Of a DNA stretch of 64,000 bases, positions 52,803 through 62,014 are shown one piece after another. Position 1 is the first letter of the stretch. Each line of letters starts with the position of its first letter. The notes beneath the pieces were generated by a model, which had not been told where the DNA came from, searched no databases, and worked only from the letters and a program-made list of their open reading frames with translations. This DNA comes from CAVSVP01 sp963731125 (GTDB taxonomy: Bacteria > Pseudomonadota > Gammaproteobacteria > Competibacterales > Competibacteraceae). A program made the position numbers and the translations under genes. The stretch is from contig CAVSVP010000014.1 of NCBI GenBank assembly GCA_963731125.1, forward strand, positions 1 through 64,000, written 5' to 3'.

Positions 52803-53936
52803 ATGCCTGTACGTGTGGCAGTCCCGAAAGAAATCATTTCGGGCGAACGCCGGGTCGCGCTTGATCCGGGCGTGGCCGAACGCTTTACCAAATTGGGTGC
52901 CGAAGTGCTGGTGCAAAAGGGGGCCGGCAAAAGTGCCCATTTTAAAGACGAAGCCTATGACGGCAAGGCGCGCCTAGTGGACGATGCTCAGTCTTTGTAC
53001 GCCGATGCCGACGTGATATTTAAAGTACAACCTCCTACGTTGGACGAACTGGATCTCGTCAGAGACGAAACGGTCATCGTGGGTTTTTTACAGCCTCACC
53101 GTCATTCGGATATGGTAAAAAAACTGTGTGATAGAAAGATCACCAGCTTTGCCATGGAGCTCGTTCCCCGGATCTCTCGAGCTCAGTCTATGGATGCGCT
53201 ATCCTCGCAGGCCTCCATCGCGGGTTACAAAGCGGCTTTAATGGCCGCTGAGTTGGCGAGTTTCTTCTTTCCTATGCTTACCACGGCCGCCGGGACTATT
53301 CGTCCGGCTAAGGTTGTAGTGGTCGGTGCCGGCGTGGCGGGGTTGCAGGCCATTGCCACTTGCAAGCGTCTAGGTGCTCAGGTGGAAGCTTACGATATCC
53401 GCGCGGCCGCCAAGGAACAGGTGGAATCCCTGGGTGCACGGCTTATTGATACGGGAGTGAGCGCCGAAGGTGAGGGCGGCTATGCACGAGAATTAACCGA
53501 AGAGGAAAAACGCAAGCAGGCTGAGGTGTTGGCGAAACATATCGCCGCCGCGAGCGCGGTGATTACCACGGCCTCCATTCCTGGGCGGGAAGCGCCCAGA
53601 ATCATCACCCGGGAGATGGTAGAGGCCATGAAACCAGGAGCGGTCATTGTCGACCTCGCCGCGGAATCCGGCGGTAACTGCGAGGTGACTCAGCCTGGTG
53701 AAACCATTGAGTACAGCGATGTTATTGTCCATGGGCCAGTCAACGTTCCCAGCCTAATTCCGGTGCATGCCACCGAAATGTACGCCAAAAATCTTTACAA
53801 TTTCTTGTCGCCTATGATCAAGGACGGTCAGTTAGCGCTGAACTGGGACGATGAGGTGATTCGAGAAAGCGTGTTGACTCATGCGGGTGAAATCAAACAT
53901 GAACCTACTGGCAGGCGGTTAGGAGGTGCATCATGA
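52803..53936 (+). CDS. pntAA: NAD(P) transhydrogenase alpha subunit, part 1
   Basis: The 377-residue protein is the NAD(H)-binding domain I: MPVRVAVPKEIISGERRVAL, RAQSMDALSSQASIAGYKA, Rossmann VVVGAGVAGLQAIATCKRLG, and YDIRAAAKEQVESLGA. It corresponds to the soluble part of E. coli PntA, encoded here separately from its membrane segment. The start at 52803 has GGAGG upstream. Its stop overlaps the pntAB start (ATGA). Confidence 0.95.
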   Translation: MPVRVAVPKEIISGERRVALDPGVAERFTKLGAEVLVQKGAGKSAHFKDEAYDGKARLVDDAQSLYADADVIFKVQPPTLDELDLVRDETVIVGFLQPHRHSDMVKKLCDRKITSFAMELVPRISRAQSMDALSSQASIAGYKAALMAAELASFFFPMLTTAAGTIRPAKVVVVGAGVAGLQAIATCKRLGAQVEAYDIRAAAKEQVESLGARLIDTGVSAEGEGGYARELTEEEKRKQAEVLAKHIAAASAVITTASIPGREAPRIITREMVEAMKPGAVIVDLAAESGGNCEVTQPGETIEYSDVIVHGPVNVPSLIPVHATEMYAKNLYNFLSPMIKDGQLALNWDDEVIRESVLTHAGEIKHEPTGRRLGGAS

Positions 53937-54220
53937 TCGAAGCGTTTACTCACCTTTACATTTTCTTGTTGGCCGCCTTCGTCGGCTATGAAGTCATCAG
54001 CCGAGTTCCCGTTATTCTGCATACGCCGCTTATGTCCGGTTCAAATTTCGTGCACGGCATCGTTGTGGTAGGCGCTATGGTGGCGCTAGGCCATGCCGAG
54101 ACCGGTTTGGAAAGATTGATTGGTTTCATCGGGGTGGTATTGGGTGCCGGCAATGCGGTGGGCGGTTATGTGGTCACCGAGCGCATGCTGGAAATGTTTA
54201 AGAGCAGCAAGGGGAGGTAG
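53933..54220 (+). CDS. pntAB: NAD(P) transhydrogenase alpha subunit, membrane part
   Basis: The 95-residue protein has three to four hydrophobic helices (LYIFLLAAFVGYEVISR, GSNFVHGIVVVGAMVALGHA, LIGFIGVVLGAGNAVGGYVV), matching the PntA C-terminal (PNTB_4TM) domain. It forms the proton channel with PntB. It is coupled to pntAA and followed by pntB after 3 bp. Confidence 0.95.
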   Translation: MIEAFTHLYIFLLAAFVGYEVISRVPVILHTPLMSGSNFVHGIVVVGAMVALGHAETGLERLIGFIGVVLGAGNAVGGYVVTERMLEMFKSSKGR

Positions 54221-54223
54221 TCG

Positions 54224-55666
54224 ATGGCCCTGTTGATTGAAGTAAGTTACCTTGTGACTGCCATCCTCTTCATTCTTGGCCTTAAGCGTATGTCCCATCC
54301 CACCACGGCCCGCAGCGGTATCGTTTGGGCCGGCGGTGGTATGGTGCTGGCCACGGTGGCTACGTTTTTCTATCCAGAACTCAGTAATTTCATGCTGATG
54401 ATCCTGGCCATTATCATTGGCAGTGTAGTGGCTTGGTGGACCGGAAAACGGGTCGCCATGACCGATATGCCACAGATGATTGCCATCTACAACGGCATGG
54501 GCGGCGGTGCGGCCGGTGCTATCGCGGCAGTAGAGCTGATCAAACTCAGCAATCCAATCGAAATTGATGTGGTAGCGGTCCAGCAATTTGGCGGTGCTGT
54601 TGAAATTGATACTGCCGTGTCGGCGGCACAGCATTCCACCTTCGTTGTTTTTCTGGCGGTGCTGGGTGCCATGATCGGTATTGTGTCTTTCTCCGGTTCC
54701 TGCGTAGCCTACGCCAAGCTTCAAGGTCTGATGCAAAAGGTGATCCGTTTTCCCAGCCAACGGAAGATCAATCTGGCGGTATTTATCGCAATGGTCTTGT
54801 TGGGGCTGATCATCGCCTTCAGCGGGCATCCCGGCATGACGTTGATCGTTGTGTTTTTTCTGTTAGCGCTAGCCTTTGGCGCGATGATGGCCATTCCCAT
54901 CGGTGGTGCCGACATGCCGGTTATTATTTCCTTGTTCAACGCCTTTACGGGGCTAGCAGTGGCCTTTGAAGGCTTTGTGCTGAATAATTCGGCCATGATT
55001 ATCGCCGGCACCGTGGTGGGCGCCGCCGGCACGCTGCTGACGCAATTGATGGCGAAAGCGATGAACCGCCCCATCAGCAATGTGTTATTTAGCAGCTTTG
55101 GTCAGGTTGCTGCGCTCGAACGGGAGGTAGCAGGTTCTATGAAGGCCATGGAGCCTATGGATGCCGCGGTGCAAATGGCTTATGCCGATAAGGTGATTAT
55201 CGTGCCCGGCTACGGCATGGCCGTGGCTCAGGCCCAGCATAAGGTCTGGGAAATGGTGGAACTGCTGGAGGAACGGGGTGTGGAAGTGAAGTTTGCGATC
55301 CACCCCGTGGCGGGACGCATGCCCGGCCATATGAATGTGCTATTGGCCGAGGCCGGTGTACCCTATGACAAGATTTTTGATCTGGATGAAATCAATAATG
55401 AATTCGCTACCACCGATGTGGCACTGGTCATTGGGGCCAACGACGTGGTGAATCCTGTGGCTAAAACTGATCCCAACAGCCCGATTTACGGTATGCCTAT
55501 CCTAAATGTGGATGAGGCCAACAACGTATTAGTGATCAAACGCGGTCAGGGAGCTGGATTCTCCGGCATCGAAAATGACCTCTTCTATCTGGACAATACC
55601 CATATGGTATATGGTGATGGCCAAAAGGTAGCGGGAGAGCTAATTCAATATATAAAGACCCTCTAA
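54224..55666 (+). CDS. pntB: NAD(P) transhydrogenase beta subunit
   Basis: The 480-residue protein has an N-terminal multi-helix membrane domain II (about 1-260) and a soluble NADP(H)-binding domain III (about 300-480) with IIVPGYGMAVAQAQHKVWEM, FAIHPVAGRMPGHMNVLLAE and ALVIGANDVVNPVAKTDPNS. With PntAA/PntAB it reduces NADP+ with NADH at the cost of proton import. It is the last gene of the operon, followed by a terminator. Confidence 0.96.
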   Translation: MALLIEVSYLVTAILFILGLKRMSHPTTARSGIVWAGGGMVLATVATFFYPELSNFMLMILAIIIGSVVAWWTGKRVAMTDMPQMIAIYNGMGGGAAGAIAAVELIKLSNPIEIDVVAVQQFGGAVEIDTAVSAAQHSTFVVFLAVLGAMIGIVSFSGSCVAYAKLQGLMQKVIRFPSQRKINLAVFIAMVLLGLIIAFSGHPGMTLIVVFFLLALAFGAMMAIPIGGADMPVIISLFNAFTGLAVAFEGFVLNNSAMIIAGTVVGAAGTLLTQLMAKAMNRPISNVLFSSFGQVAALEREVAGSMKAMEPMDAAVQMAYADKVIIVPGYGMAVAQAQHKVWEMVELLEERGVEVKFAIHPVAGRMPGHMNVLLAEAGVPYDKIFDLDEINNEFATTDVALVIGANDVVNPVAKTDPNSPIYGMPILNVDEANNVLVIKRGQGAGFSGIENDLFYLDNTHMVYGDGQKVAGELIQYIKTL

Positions 55667-55676
55667 ATCCACCGTG

Positions 55677-55700
55677 CAGGCGGCCTTTGGCCGCCTGTTT
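55677..55700 (+). terminator. Terminator of the pnt operon
   Basis: A perfect 9-bp stem CAGGCGGCC/GGCCGCCTG with loop TTT is followed by TTT, 11 bp after the pntB stop. The U tract is short, but the stem is very GC-rich. Confidence 0.7.
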
Positions 55701-55870
55701 CCCCCCGCAATGCCGATGTCCGGCTTATACAAATTTCATTAATGTTGGTGCATAAGCCGGGGTGTCAGCGCCGCTCAATCAGGCTATCCTGCCTGGATTC
55801 GCCAGCGCACACGTCCCTGTGTGCTGTTGATGACATTCTGGCTTACGCCTCCTTGTAATTGGGAAACGTA

Positions 55871-56332
55871 TTACCTGTTGGAGCCGACAGGTGGCGCCGT
55901 CCGCAGCCAAAAGGTTACGGGTCCATCGTTGACCAGGCTAACCCGCATATGGGCTCCGAAACGGCCGCTAGCGACATCGTGGTGTTGTGAGCGGGCCTGA
56001 GAGACCAGGTATTGGAATAGACGTTCACCTTGCTCGGGCGTAGCCGCTGGAGTAAAGCTAGGCCGCATCCCTTTGCGGGTATCTGCCGCCAGGGTGAACT
56101 GCGGTACCAGCAGTAATCCGCCGGCTATATCCCGCACACTGAGGTTCATCCTTCCCTCGCCATCGGAAAACACCCGATAACCGAGCAGACGCTCCAGCAG
56201 GCGTTCCGCCTGGGCCTCGCTATCATCTTGCTCAACCCCAACCAGCACCAGAAGACCCTGGCCAATAGCGCCGACGGTTTCTCCCGTAATAGTCACCTGG
56301 GCTTCCTGCACCCTTTGCAGCAGTCCGATCAT
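55871..56332 (-). CDS. dtd: D-aminoacyl-tRNA deacylase
   Basis: The 153-residue protein starts MIGLLQRVQEAQVTI. It hydrolyses D-amino acids from mischarged tRNA. The conserved catalytic motifs appear as VPQFTLAADTRKGMRPSF (usually SQFTL; Pro replaces Ser here) and the C-terminal NDGPVTFWL (GPVT motif). Length is standard. The start overlaps the stop of the upstream peptidase gene by 4 bp. Confidence 0.93.
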   Translation of the reverse strand: MIGLLQRVQEAQVTITGETVGAIGQGLLVLVGVEQDDSEAQAERLLERLLGYRVFSDGEGRMNLSVRDIAGGLLLVPQFTLAADTRKGMRPSFTPAATPEQGERLFQYLVSQARSQHHDVASGRFGAHMRVSLVNDGPVTFWLRTAPPVGSNR

Positions 56333-57279
56333 GCAAAACGCGCCGCCATAGTGTGACTCGCTGCCAATAAGGCGGTGACGGTGCCGGGTTCGGTGGCGGC
56401 ATGGCCGGCATCGGGAATGAGACGTAATTCTGCCTCAGGCCAAGCCCGATGCAAGGCCCAAGCTCCATCGCAGGGACAGATGACATCGTAACGACCGTGC
56501 ACAATCACTCCGGCGATCTCTCGGAGTCGATGAGCATCCCGTAATAACTGGTTTGGTTCTAGAAAGCTGTTGTTAACGAAGTAATGCGCCTCGATACGGG
56601 CCATGCTCAGAGCCCGGTGTGCCTCAGCAAAATGCTCAATGACGGTGGGATCGCTAGCCAATGTCAGAGTCGTGCCTTCCCATGCTGACCAGGCCTTGGC
56701 GACCCGCAGCCGCTCTACTTCATCGGTGCCGGTCAGGCGCCGATAATAAGCGCTCAGCAAATCATCCCGCTCATTCTCCGGAATTGGTTCTAGGTAGTGC
56801 TCCCAGGCGTCGGGGAACAGGCGGTTGGTGCCTTCCTGGTAAAACCAATGAATATCGCAGGGCCGGCACAGGAAGATGCCGCGCAGAATTAACCCAAGCA
56901 CCTGCTCGGGATAGGTCTCGGCATAGGCCAAGGCCAGCGTAGAACCCCAGGAACCGCCGAAGATAATCCAGCGGGCGATCTGTAATTTATGGCGAATGGC
57001 TTCGATGTCTGCGACCAGGTGCCAAGTCGTGTTATTGCGCAATTCAGCGTGGGGAACAGATTGTCCACAACCACGCTGATCAAAAAGCACAATCCGGTAA
57101 AGCGTGGGATCGAAGAAACGCCGGTGCAGGGGCTCGCATCCCGCTCCAGGGCCGCCGTGAAGAAAAAGCACAGGCAATCCTTGGGGATTACCGCATTCTT
57201 CGATATACAATATATGTAGCTCGTCCACCGCTAAGCGGTGGATTGCAAACGGTTTAATGTCGGGATACAATTCATTCAT
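56329..57279 (-). CDS. pip: Proline iminopeptidase
   Basis: The 316-residue alpha/beta-hydrolase of peptidase family S33 has the oxyanion motif FLHGGPGAGCEPLHRRFF, QRGCGQS, the nucleophile in FGGSWGSTLALAYA, and late Asp/His positions in GRYDVICPCDGAW and PDAGHAATEP. It releases N-terminal proline from peptides in the cytosol. It is coupled to dtd by a 4-bp overlap. Confidence 0.94.
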   Translation of the reverse strand: MNELYPDIKPFAIHRLAVDELHILYIEECGNPQGLPVLFLHGGPGAGCEPLHRRFFDPTLYRIVLFDQRGCGQSVPHAELRNNTTWHLVADIEAIRHKLQIARWIIFGGSWGSTLALAYAETYPEQVLGLILRGIFLCRPCDIHWFYQEGTNRLFPDAWEHYLEPIPENERDDLLSAYYRRLTGTDEVERLRVAKAWSAWEGTTLTLASDPTVIEHFAEAHRALSMARIEAHYFVNNSFLEPNQLLRDAHRLREIAGVIVHGRYDVICPCDGAWALHRAWPEAELRLIPDAGHAATEPGTVTALLAASHTMAARFA

Positions 57280-57303
57280 GGTTTATGACCTTGCCTTCAT
57301 CCC

Positions 57304-58056
57304 CTATAAAATGCAGTCCACGGCTTCATCGATATCGTTCACCACCTGACCGCCTTGGGTCATTACCTTACGCTCATCCCCAGACCGGTACTTACCAGTA
57401 CGCACCAGTATGCCTTGCAGGCCTGCGGTGATGCCGCCGATCACATCGGCAACGGCGTCATCACCCACTATCACTACTTCCTCAGGCTGTAGCCCGAAAC
57501 TAGCGACAGCGGTGAGAAAAAAACTTTGAGATGGCTTACCTAAAATCACCGCTTGCGTGTTAGCAGCGTATTCCAGGGCGGTAACAAAAGGGCCAATATC
57601 CAAACTTAGTCCATCAGATTCCTGAAAATAGCGGTTATTACCCATGGCTAATAAGGGCTTATCTTCCATGAGCAGGCGAAAAGCATGATTAAGCGTTTCA
57701 TAGGTAAAAGCATGGCCGGCATCGCCCATCAGCACGGCGTTGGGTGAGTCGTCAATCAGGTCGGCGAATTCTCCCAAAAGATTGGGATGCACCAGTAAAT
57801 GCGGTGTCAGTTGGTAAGTACACAGGTAGTGACGGGCCGCCATGGCCGGCGTCAAGATGTCCCGCTCGCTAATGTTGAGACCCATGCGGGTGAGTTTGGC
57901 TACGATCTGCTTTCGAGTTGAGCGGGTGGTATTAGTAATAAAACGCATGGGTATGGCGGCTGCGCGCAGGCTGAGCAGAGCTTCCCGGGCACCAGGCAGG
58001 AGCCGGTCGCCTACATAAAGTACGCCGCTTAGATCGAACAGAACGCCTTTAACCAT
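57304..58056 (-). CDS. HAD-IIA phosphatase, LHPP-like
   Basis: The 250-residue HAD hydrolase begins VLFDLSGVLYVGDRLLPGA, where the second motif I position is Ser, as in the LHPP/TIGR01458 branch. MRFITNTTRSTRK is motif II, the Lys of motif III lies in LGKPSQSFF, and IVGDDAVADVIGGITAGLQG is motif IV. Members dephosphorylate small phosphoesters or phosphohistidine/pyrophosphate; the substrate here is unknown. It is 24 bp upstream of pip. Confidence 0.88.
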   Translation of the reverse strand: MVKGVLFDLSGVLYVGDRLLPGAREALLSLRAAAIPMRFITNTTRSTRKQIVAKLTRMGLNISERDILTPAMAARHYLCTYQLTPHLLVHPNLLGEFADLIDDSPNAVLMGDAGHAFTYETLNHAFRLLMEDKPLLAMGNNRYFQESDGLSLDIGPFVTALEYAANTQAVILGKPSQSFFLTAVASFGLQPEEVVIVGDDAVADVIGGITAGLQGILVRTGKYRSGDERKVMTQGGQVVNDIDEAVDCIL

Positions 58057-58279
58057 ATTTATTCATGTCTCTGCCACGATTCAAATCCGCAACAGCGCGA
58101 TAGGCGGCAAGTCGCCACCCGCTAGTTTTCAGTATAGAAGTTGGTGCAGAGCATAAAAGGGGGAAGGCGATTTTTCGCGTTTTAAGGGATAATATTGCTG
58201 GCTGTCCCGGCGATAATCCAAACGGGTCGGAGCGGGATTAAGACAGACAGCATCTGCCGCTAACTACACCGGGCAAGGT

Positions 58280-58714
58280 TTAAACGTTCCGTATTCGAAT
58301 AATAACGTCGATGCCCACTAAGGTGGTGTCTTTGGGTAGGATAGGTAGGGCGTCTGTCTGTAGGCAGTCCGCATAAACGTCCGTGAGTGTCCCGGTGTCT
58401 TCGTTATATAAGTGATAATGCTCGTCGGTGTTGGAATCGAAAAACACACGATTGGGGTCGACTAAAACCTCGCGAATGATGCCTTTGCGTGCAAATAAAC
58501 CCAGGGTATTGTATACAGTGGCTTTGGAAACGGTACTGCCGGCGCGGTTGACCAAGTTAAGTACCTGCTCCGCCGACAGATGTTGCGGGCGGTTTAGAAT
58601 GACCCAGGCAATTTCCAGGCGTTGGGCAGTGGGTATAATGCCGGCCCGGGCAAGGAGCGTTTGGATGTCCGATTTGGCACGCGGTTGAGCTGTGGAATAC
58701 ATGAGCGAAACCAT
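58280..58714 (-). CDS. Fur-family regulator without structural cysteines
   Basis: The 144-residue protein has a winged helix (IPTAQRLEIAWVILNRPQHL, STVSKATVYNTLGLFARKGI) and a metal-binding dimerisation domain with FFDSNTDEHYHLYNEDTGTL. The CxxC pairs of the structural zinc site found in Fur and PerR are absent; only one Cys remains. That places it near Irr/PerR-like, zinc-independent members. The start may be the first or fifth codon. It stands alone, with a 220-bp gap to the phosphatase gene. Confidence 0.88.
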   Translation of the reverse strand: MVSLMYSTAQPRAKSDIQTLLARAGIIPTAQRLEIAWVILNRPQHLSAEQVLNLVNRAGSTVSKATVYNTLGLFARKGIIREVLVDPNRVFFDSNTDEHYHLYNEDTGTLTDVYADCLQTDALPILPKDTTLVGIDVIIRIRNV

Positions 58715-58817
58715 AAGTTGTATTACGCAAAAGAATTCCTATGACACCCCAAGTCAGTTAGGAATTTTCCGTTAATAGTAACCGCATCATGGTGCCAATG
58801 CCAACCAGGTTGACCCC

Positions 58818-59558
58818 TTAGCGCGTGCGTAGAAAACGCTTGACTGCCGCGATATGCCGGCGGCTGACCTCTAACTGTTCATTGCTACCCTGCAGAATCA
58901 CTTGATAATGTCCCTGAGGGGCCCGCTCTAGGCCCACCAAGTGCGCCGTACCCACTAAAGCATTACGGTGGATGCGCAGGACCAGGCCCGCCAGTTCGCT
59001 CTCCAGGGATTTGAGAGAGTCTTCAATAAGCACTTCACCTTGTAAAGAGCGTACGGTGACGTACTTCTGGTCGGCCAGGAAGTAGAGCACTTGCTGAATT
59101 GGGATCAGCTTGAGTCTTTCGCCTATCCTGGCGCAGAGATGGGTGCGCGCCGTTCCCGTGCCGGTCTGCGCCAGCCCGGCAAGCTGGGCACGGTTGGGTT
59201 TACGAGCATTGTGCAATGCCTGTTCCAGGCGTTCCTTGCGGACGGGTTTCAGCAAATAATCTGTCGCATGGGCCTCGAATGCCTCCAGCGCATGCTCGCC
59301 GTAGGCCGTCGTAAAGATAATGGCCGGCGGCTCCTCTAAATGAATCAGGTGACGTGCGGTTTCCAAGCCATCCATGCCAGGCATGCGAATGTCCATCAGG
59401 ACGATGTCAGGATGCCGGACCTGCGCTATCTGCAAGGCTTCGGCACCGTTGCCGGCTTCTCCGCAGGCCTGATAGGCAGGCATGGCGGCAAGCAGATTCA
59501 TTAAGCGCTCACGCGCTGGTTTTTCATCGTCGACTATTAGCACCTTCATTTTCTGCAA
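58818..59558 (-). CDS. algR: LytTR response regulator, AlgR-like
   Basis: The 246-residue protein has a receiver (VLIVDDEKPARERL, phospho-Asp in IVLMDIRMPGMDGLE, YLLKPVRKERL) and a C-terminal LytTR DNA-binding domain (IPIQQVLYFLADQKYVTVRS, LRIHRNALVGTAHLVGLERA). In Pseudomonas, AlgR controls the fimU-pilVWXY1E minor pilin operon; here minor pilin genes start within 1.1 kb. No adjacent kinase gene lies between it and pilE. Confidence 0.9.
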   Translation of the reverse strand: MQKMKVLIVDDEKPARERLMNLLAAMPAYQACGEAGNGAEALQIAQVRHPDIVLMDIRMPGMDGLETARHLIHLEEPPAIIFTTAYGEHALEAFEAHATDYLLKPVRKERLEQALHNARKPNRAQLAGLAQTGTGTARTHLCARIGERLKLIPIQQVLYFLADQKYVTVRSLQGEVLIEDSLKSLESELAGLVLRIHRNALVGTAHLVGLERAPQGHYQVILQGSNEQLEVSRRHIAAVKRFLRTR

Positions 59559-60016
59559 GTTCCATTTAAGTCGAAATGTAGTCCTTTTTTTGAATGAAAT
59601 TTAATAAAAAATAACAGCTAATTCGTAATACTTTTAAAAATATTTTTTTAACAATCCTTAACAAAGGAATTAACAATTTGTAACAGTAAAGACTAAAAAG
59701 ATGTTTGGAATCCTTGTATCTTAATAATCATTCAACCGTTGTTTGGTAATTGTAACGGCTTGTAACAATTTAAATTTGTCTTAAGTCGGCACATATTGCC
59801 CAGAAATGTTAACCGCCTTTCAATTTATTGATCATTACATTGAAAGGCGGGAGTTAAAAAAAGCTAATTTAACTCTGTTACTTTTTTTTACGTTTTCTGG
59901 TTATGAAAAACAATGGATGTTTAGCATTAAACAAAAAACTTGGCATTGAACATGCTCTTTAACGGAAAAACGTTAAACGATTAAAAAGGATTTAGGAAAA
60001 AATGGAGAAAAAAGGA
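59559..60016. other. AT-rich intergenic region between pilE and algR
   Basis: No gene. It is strongly AT-rich, with repeated TGTAACA/TTAACA words. It contains a perfect 12-bp stem CCGCCTTTCAAT/ATTGAAAGGCGG at 59813-59850 with a 14-base loop, and a smaller stem TTTAACG/CGTTAAA around 59957-59977. It is expected to contain the algR promoter and the end of the pilE transcript. Confidence 0.5.
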
Positions 60017-60424
60017 TTATTTCTTCTTCCAACAAACCGCAGGCAAGCGGTCATCGCTTTGGTTGATAGAGATGGGACTACAGGATGTGCCGCTTTCCTT
60101 GTCGTTGGCCTGGTTACCCTTGGGAGTTGCGGTCAATGTATATCTTGTGGCAGTGAGATCAGCGACGTTAAAGGTGTAGTAGTTACTCGTTGGTGCGCTG
60201 CCTCCGTTAATTTGGACGAGTGTCCCGTAAGTGGGATTATTTGCCCGCCATTTCTCCTGTTTCAGCTGAAGATCGAGCAAGGTGGCCATCGCCTCGGCGC
60301 GGCGGCCCTTGCGAACGTGCTGCTGATAGCTGGGAAAAGCGATGGCGCTGAGGATGGCGATGATCGCAACTACGATCAGGGCTTCCATGAGGGTGAAACC
60401 GGACAGTTTGGTTCGCAAATCCAT
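60017..60424 (-). CDS. pilE: Type IV pilin PilE-like
   Basis: The 135-residue prepilin has leader MDLRTKLSG cleaved before FTLMEALIVVAIIAILSAIA (type III signal with Glu5). The helix continues RAEAMATLLDLQLKQEKWRA, and the C-terminal disulfide pair is in GTSCSPISINQ and LPAVCWKKK. This is the PilE minor pilin pattern (NPTYG then YYTFNVADLTATRYTLTATP). It is transcribed away from the fimT-pilW-pilX-pilV set; its usual place is at the end of that operon. Confidence 0.92.
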   Translation of the reverse strand: MDLRTKLSGFTLMEALIVVAIIAILSAIAFPSYQQHVRKGRRAEAMATLLDLQLKQEKWRANNPTYGTLVQINGGSAPTSNYYTFNVADLTATRYTLTATPKGNQANDKESGTSCSPISINQSDDRLPAVCWKKK

Positions 60425-60616
60425 CGAAACGACTCCCTTAAATATCCCTTAAAAGTTTCAGAATATCACGACTCTCCAAGAGAAAGAACTGCGGCGGATT
60501 ACCTTGCAAAGGCGCTGGCGCATCCGTAGCGAAACGGAAAGGAATTATTAGGAATGCAAACCGTATCAACAAATTGGAAATACTTTCAAGGTCATAGTGT
60601 AAAAGGAGATACCACA

Positions 60617-61180
60617 ATGTGTCAGGCACGGAAAATCAAAGGCTTTACCCTGGTTGAGTTAATGTTTACAGTAGCCATCGCGGCAATTGTGATAACGGTA
60701 GGGATACCCATGTTTACCGGCATGATGGATAAGAATCGTTTAAAGGGCGCGGCGGAAACGCTATACGCGGACCTGCAATACGCACGGATCGCTTCAATCA
60801 AGCAAAACAGGCCAATTCGCGTTAGTTTTAATACTGCAAAGGGATGTTATGGTCTGGATGATGATCTCGCTACTGCCTGCGACTGCGGCGCCAGCCCAGC
60901 CTTTTGTACGGTGCAAGGTGTTCAGAAAGTCTTTTCCAGCGACGCTTTTCGGGGCGTTACTCTGGCGGCAAACTTTGTAAATAATGACATCGTGTTTGAT
61001 CCTGTCAGGGGCACCTTACAGGACATGGAAGATAATTTAAGGCAAGCCACCTTTAAATCCTCCGATGGAAAAGATGACATCAATGTTCAGGTGAGTTTTG
61101 TCGGTCAGACTCGTAAGTGCACGAGATCCTCCAACTTGTGGGGCTATGAAAAGTGTCCGGCGAATGTAGCTTCACTGTAG
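60617..61180 (+). CDS. fimT: Minor pilin FimT/FimU (GspH family)
   Basis: The 187-residue prepilin has the cleavage motif KGFTLVELMFTVAIAAIVIT and a GspH domain (ADLQYARIASIKQNRPIRV). Several cysteines in the middle (CYGLDD, CDCGASPAFC) and end (RKCTR, KCPANV) may form disulfides. The start at 60617 follows AAAAGGAGAT. It is the first gene of the minor pilin run. Such pilins prime pilus assembly; FimT also binds DNA in some competent bacteria, and dprA is present in this genome. Confidence 0.88.
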   Translation: MCQARKIKGFTLVELMFTVAIAAIVITVGIPMFTGMMDKNRLKGAAETLYADLQYARIASIKQNRPIRVSFNTAKGCYGLDDDLATACDCGASPAFCTVQGVQKVFSSDAFRGVTLAANFVNNDIVFDPVRGTLQDMEDNLRQATFKSSDGKDDINVQVSFVGQTRKCTRSSNLWGYEKCPANVASL

Positions 61181-61233
61181 GCCGTCGGTGCTGAAATGAA
61201 GGTCTTTAGGACTAGAAAATAGGATTGCCAAGG

Positions 61234-61983
61234 ATGCTAACGAAGCGAAACCATTCCAGGATGGCCGGATTCAGTTTGATCGAGCTGATGGTGGCCATCG
61301 TTCTCGGAGTGATTGCCTTAACGGCAATCACTTCCTTTCTTATCAGCACAGTAGTGACCAACACCACAAACCTGAGTATGATCCGGCTGGATCAGGAATT
61401 ACGTGCCGTAATGCTGATGATGACGCGGGATATCCGCCGTGCCGGCACTTGGGCCAATGCCCTTGATGATGTGGGCCAGAATCAGAATACCAATCCTTTT
61501 ATGAATACTGACCTGGGACTTGGCCCCATCACGGACTTAACATTGGTGGATACGAACGCTGATGGCAGAAACGAATGTATCCTGTTTACCTATGACCTCA
61601 GCGACGATGGCGAGCTCGACGACCTTTCCGATCCCCTCGATCCGGATCAGGACGAGCGTTTCGGTTTTCGTCTGAACCGTGCAGATAACACCGTGCAAAT
61701 ACGGCAGGACGGGCAGGACTGCGCGGGAGGGGGGTGGGAGAACTTGACGCTGACCGATGGAGAAGGAAGTCCACTCACTATCACGAACCTGGATTTCGCA
61801 TTCACTAATACGGTCGTGCCTATTCCGGGCACGAGTCTTGGCATTGCCGATGCCAGCGTCACTGTGCGTCAGATCATCGTGACATTGACCGGTCAGGTGC
61901 GCATCGACGGCAATCAGGTGGCAACCCGGACGATTACCGAGACAGTACGAGTCCGCAACGACAACTTTACGCCGGCGACTTAA
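61234..61983 (+). CDS. pilW: Minor pilin PilW-like
   Basis: The 249-residue prepilin has AGFSLIELMVAIVLGVIALT at the leader/helix junction, then a PilW-type domain (LDQELRAVMLMMTRDIRRAG). Its middle is rich in Asp (GELDDLSDPLDPDQDERFGF), and it ends with VTVRQIIVTLTGQVRIDGNQ. The start at 61234 is preferred to a TTG three codons earlier. It lies 53 bp after fimT and 31 bp before the pilX-like gene. Confidence 0.9.
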   Translation: MLTKRNHSRMAGFSLIELMVAIVLGVIALTAITSFLISTVVTNTTNLSMIRLDQELRAVMLMMTRDIRRAGTWANALDDVGQNQNTNPFMNTDLGLGPITDLTLVDTNADGRNECILFTYDLSDDGELDDLSDPLDPDQDERFGFRLNRADNTVQIRQDGQDCAGGGWENLTLTDGEGSPLTITNLDFAFTNTVVPIPGTSLGIADASVTVRQIIVTLTGQVRIDGNQVATRTITETVRVRNDNFTPAT

Positions 61984-62014
61984 CAGAGGATTTTAACCAG
62001 GAGGGTTTTACTAC

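Noticed and set aside
59733..59745. AlgR-box-like ACCGTTGTTT
   Set aside because: It matches the CCGTTCGTC core at only six of nine positions and is not upstream of the minor pilin genes.
60516..60530. Sigma54 -24/-12-like sequence (TGGC with GC 12 bp later) upstream of fimT
   Set aside because: Only the GG and GC dinucleotides and a few flanking bases fit; TAGC stands where TTGC is expected, and the same pattern occurs by chance.
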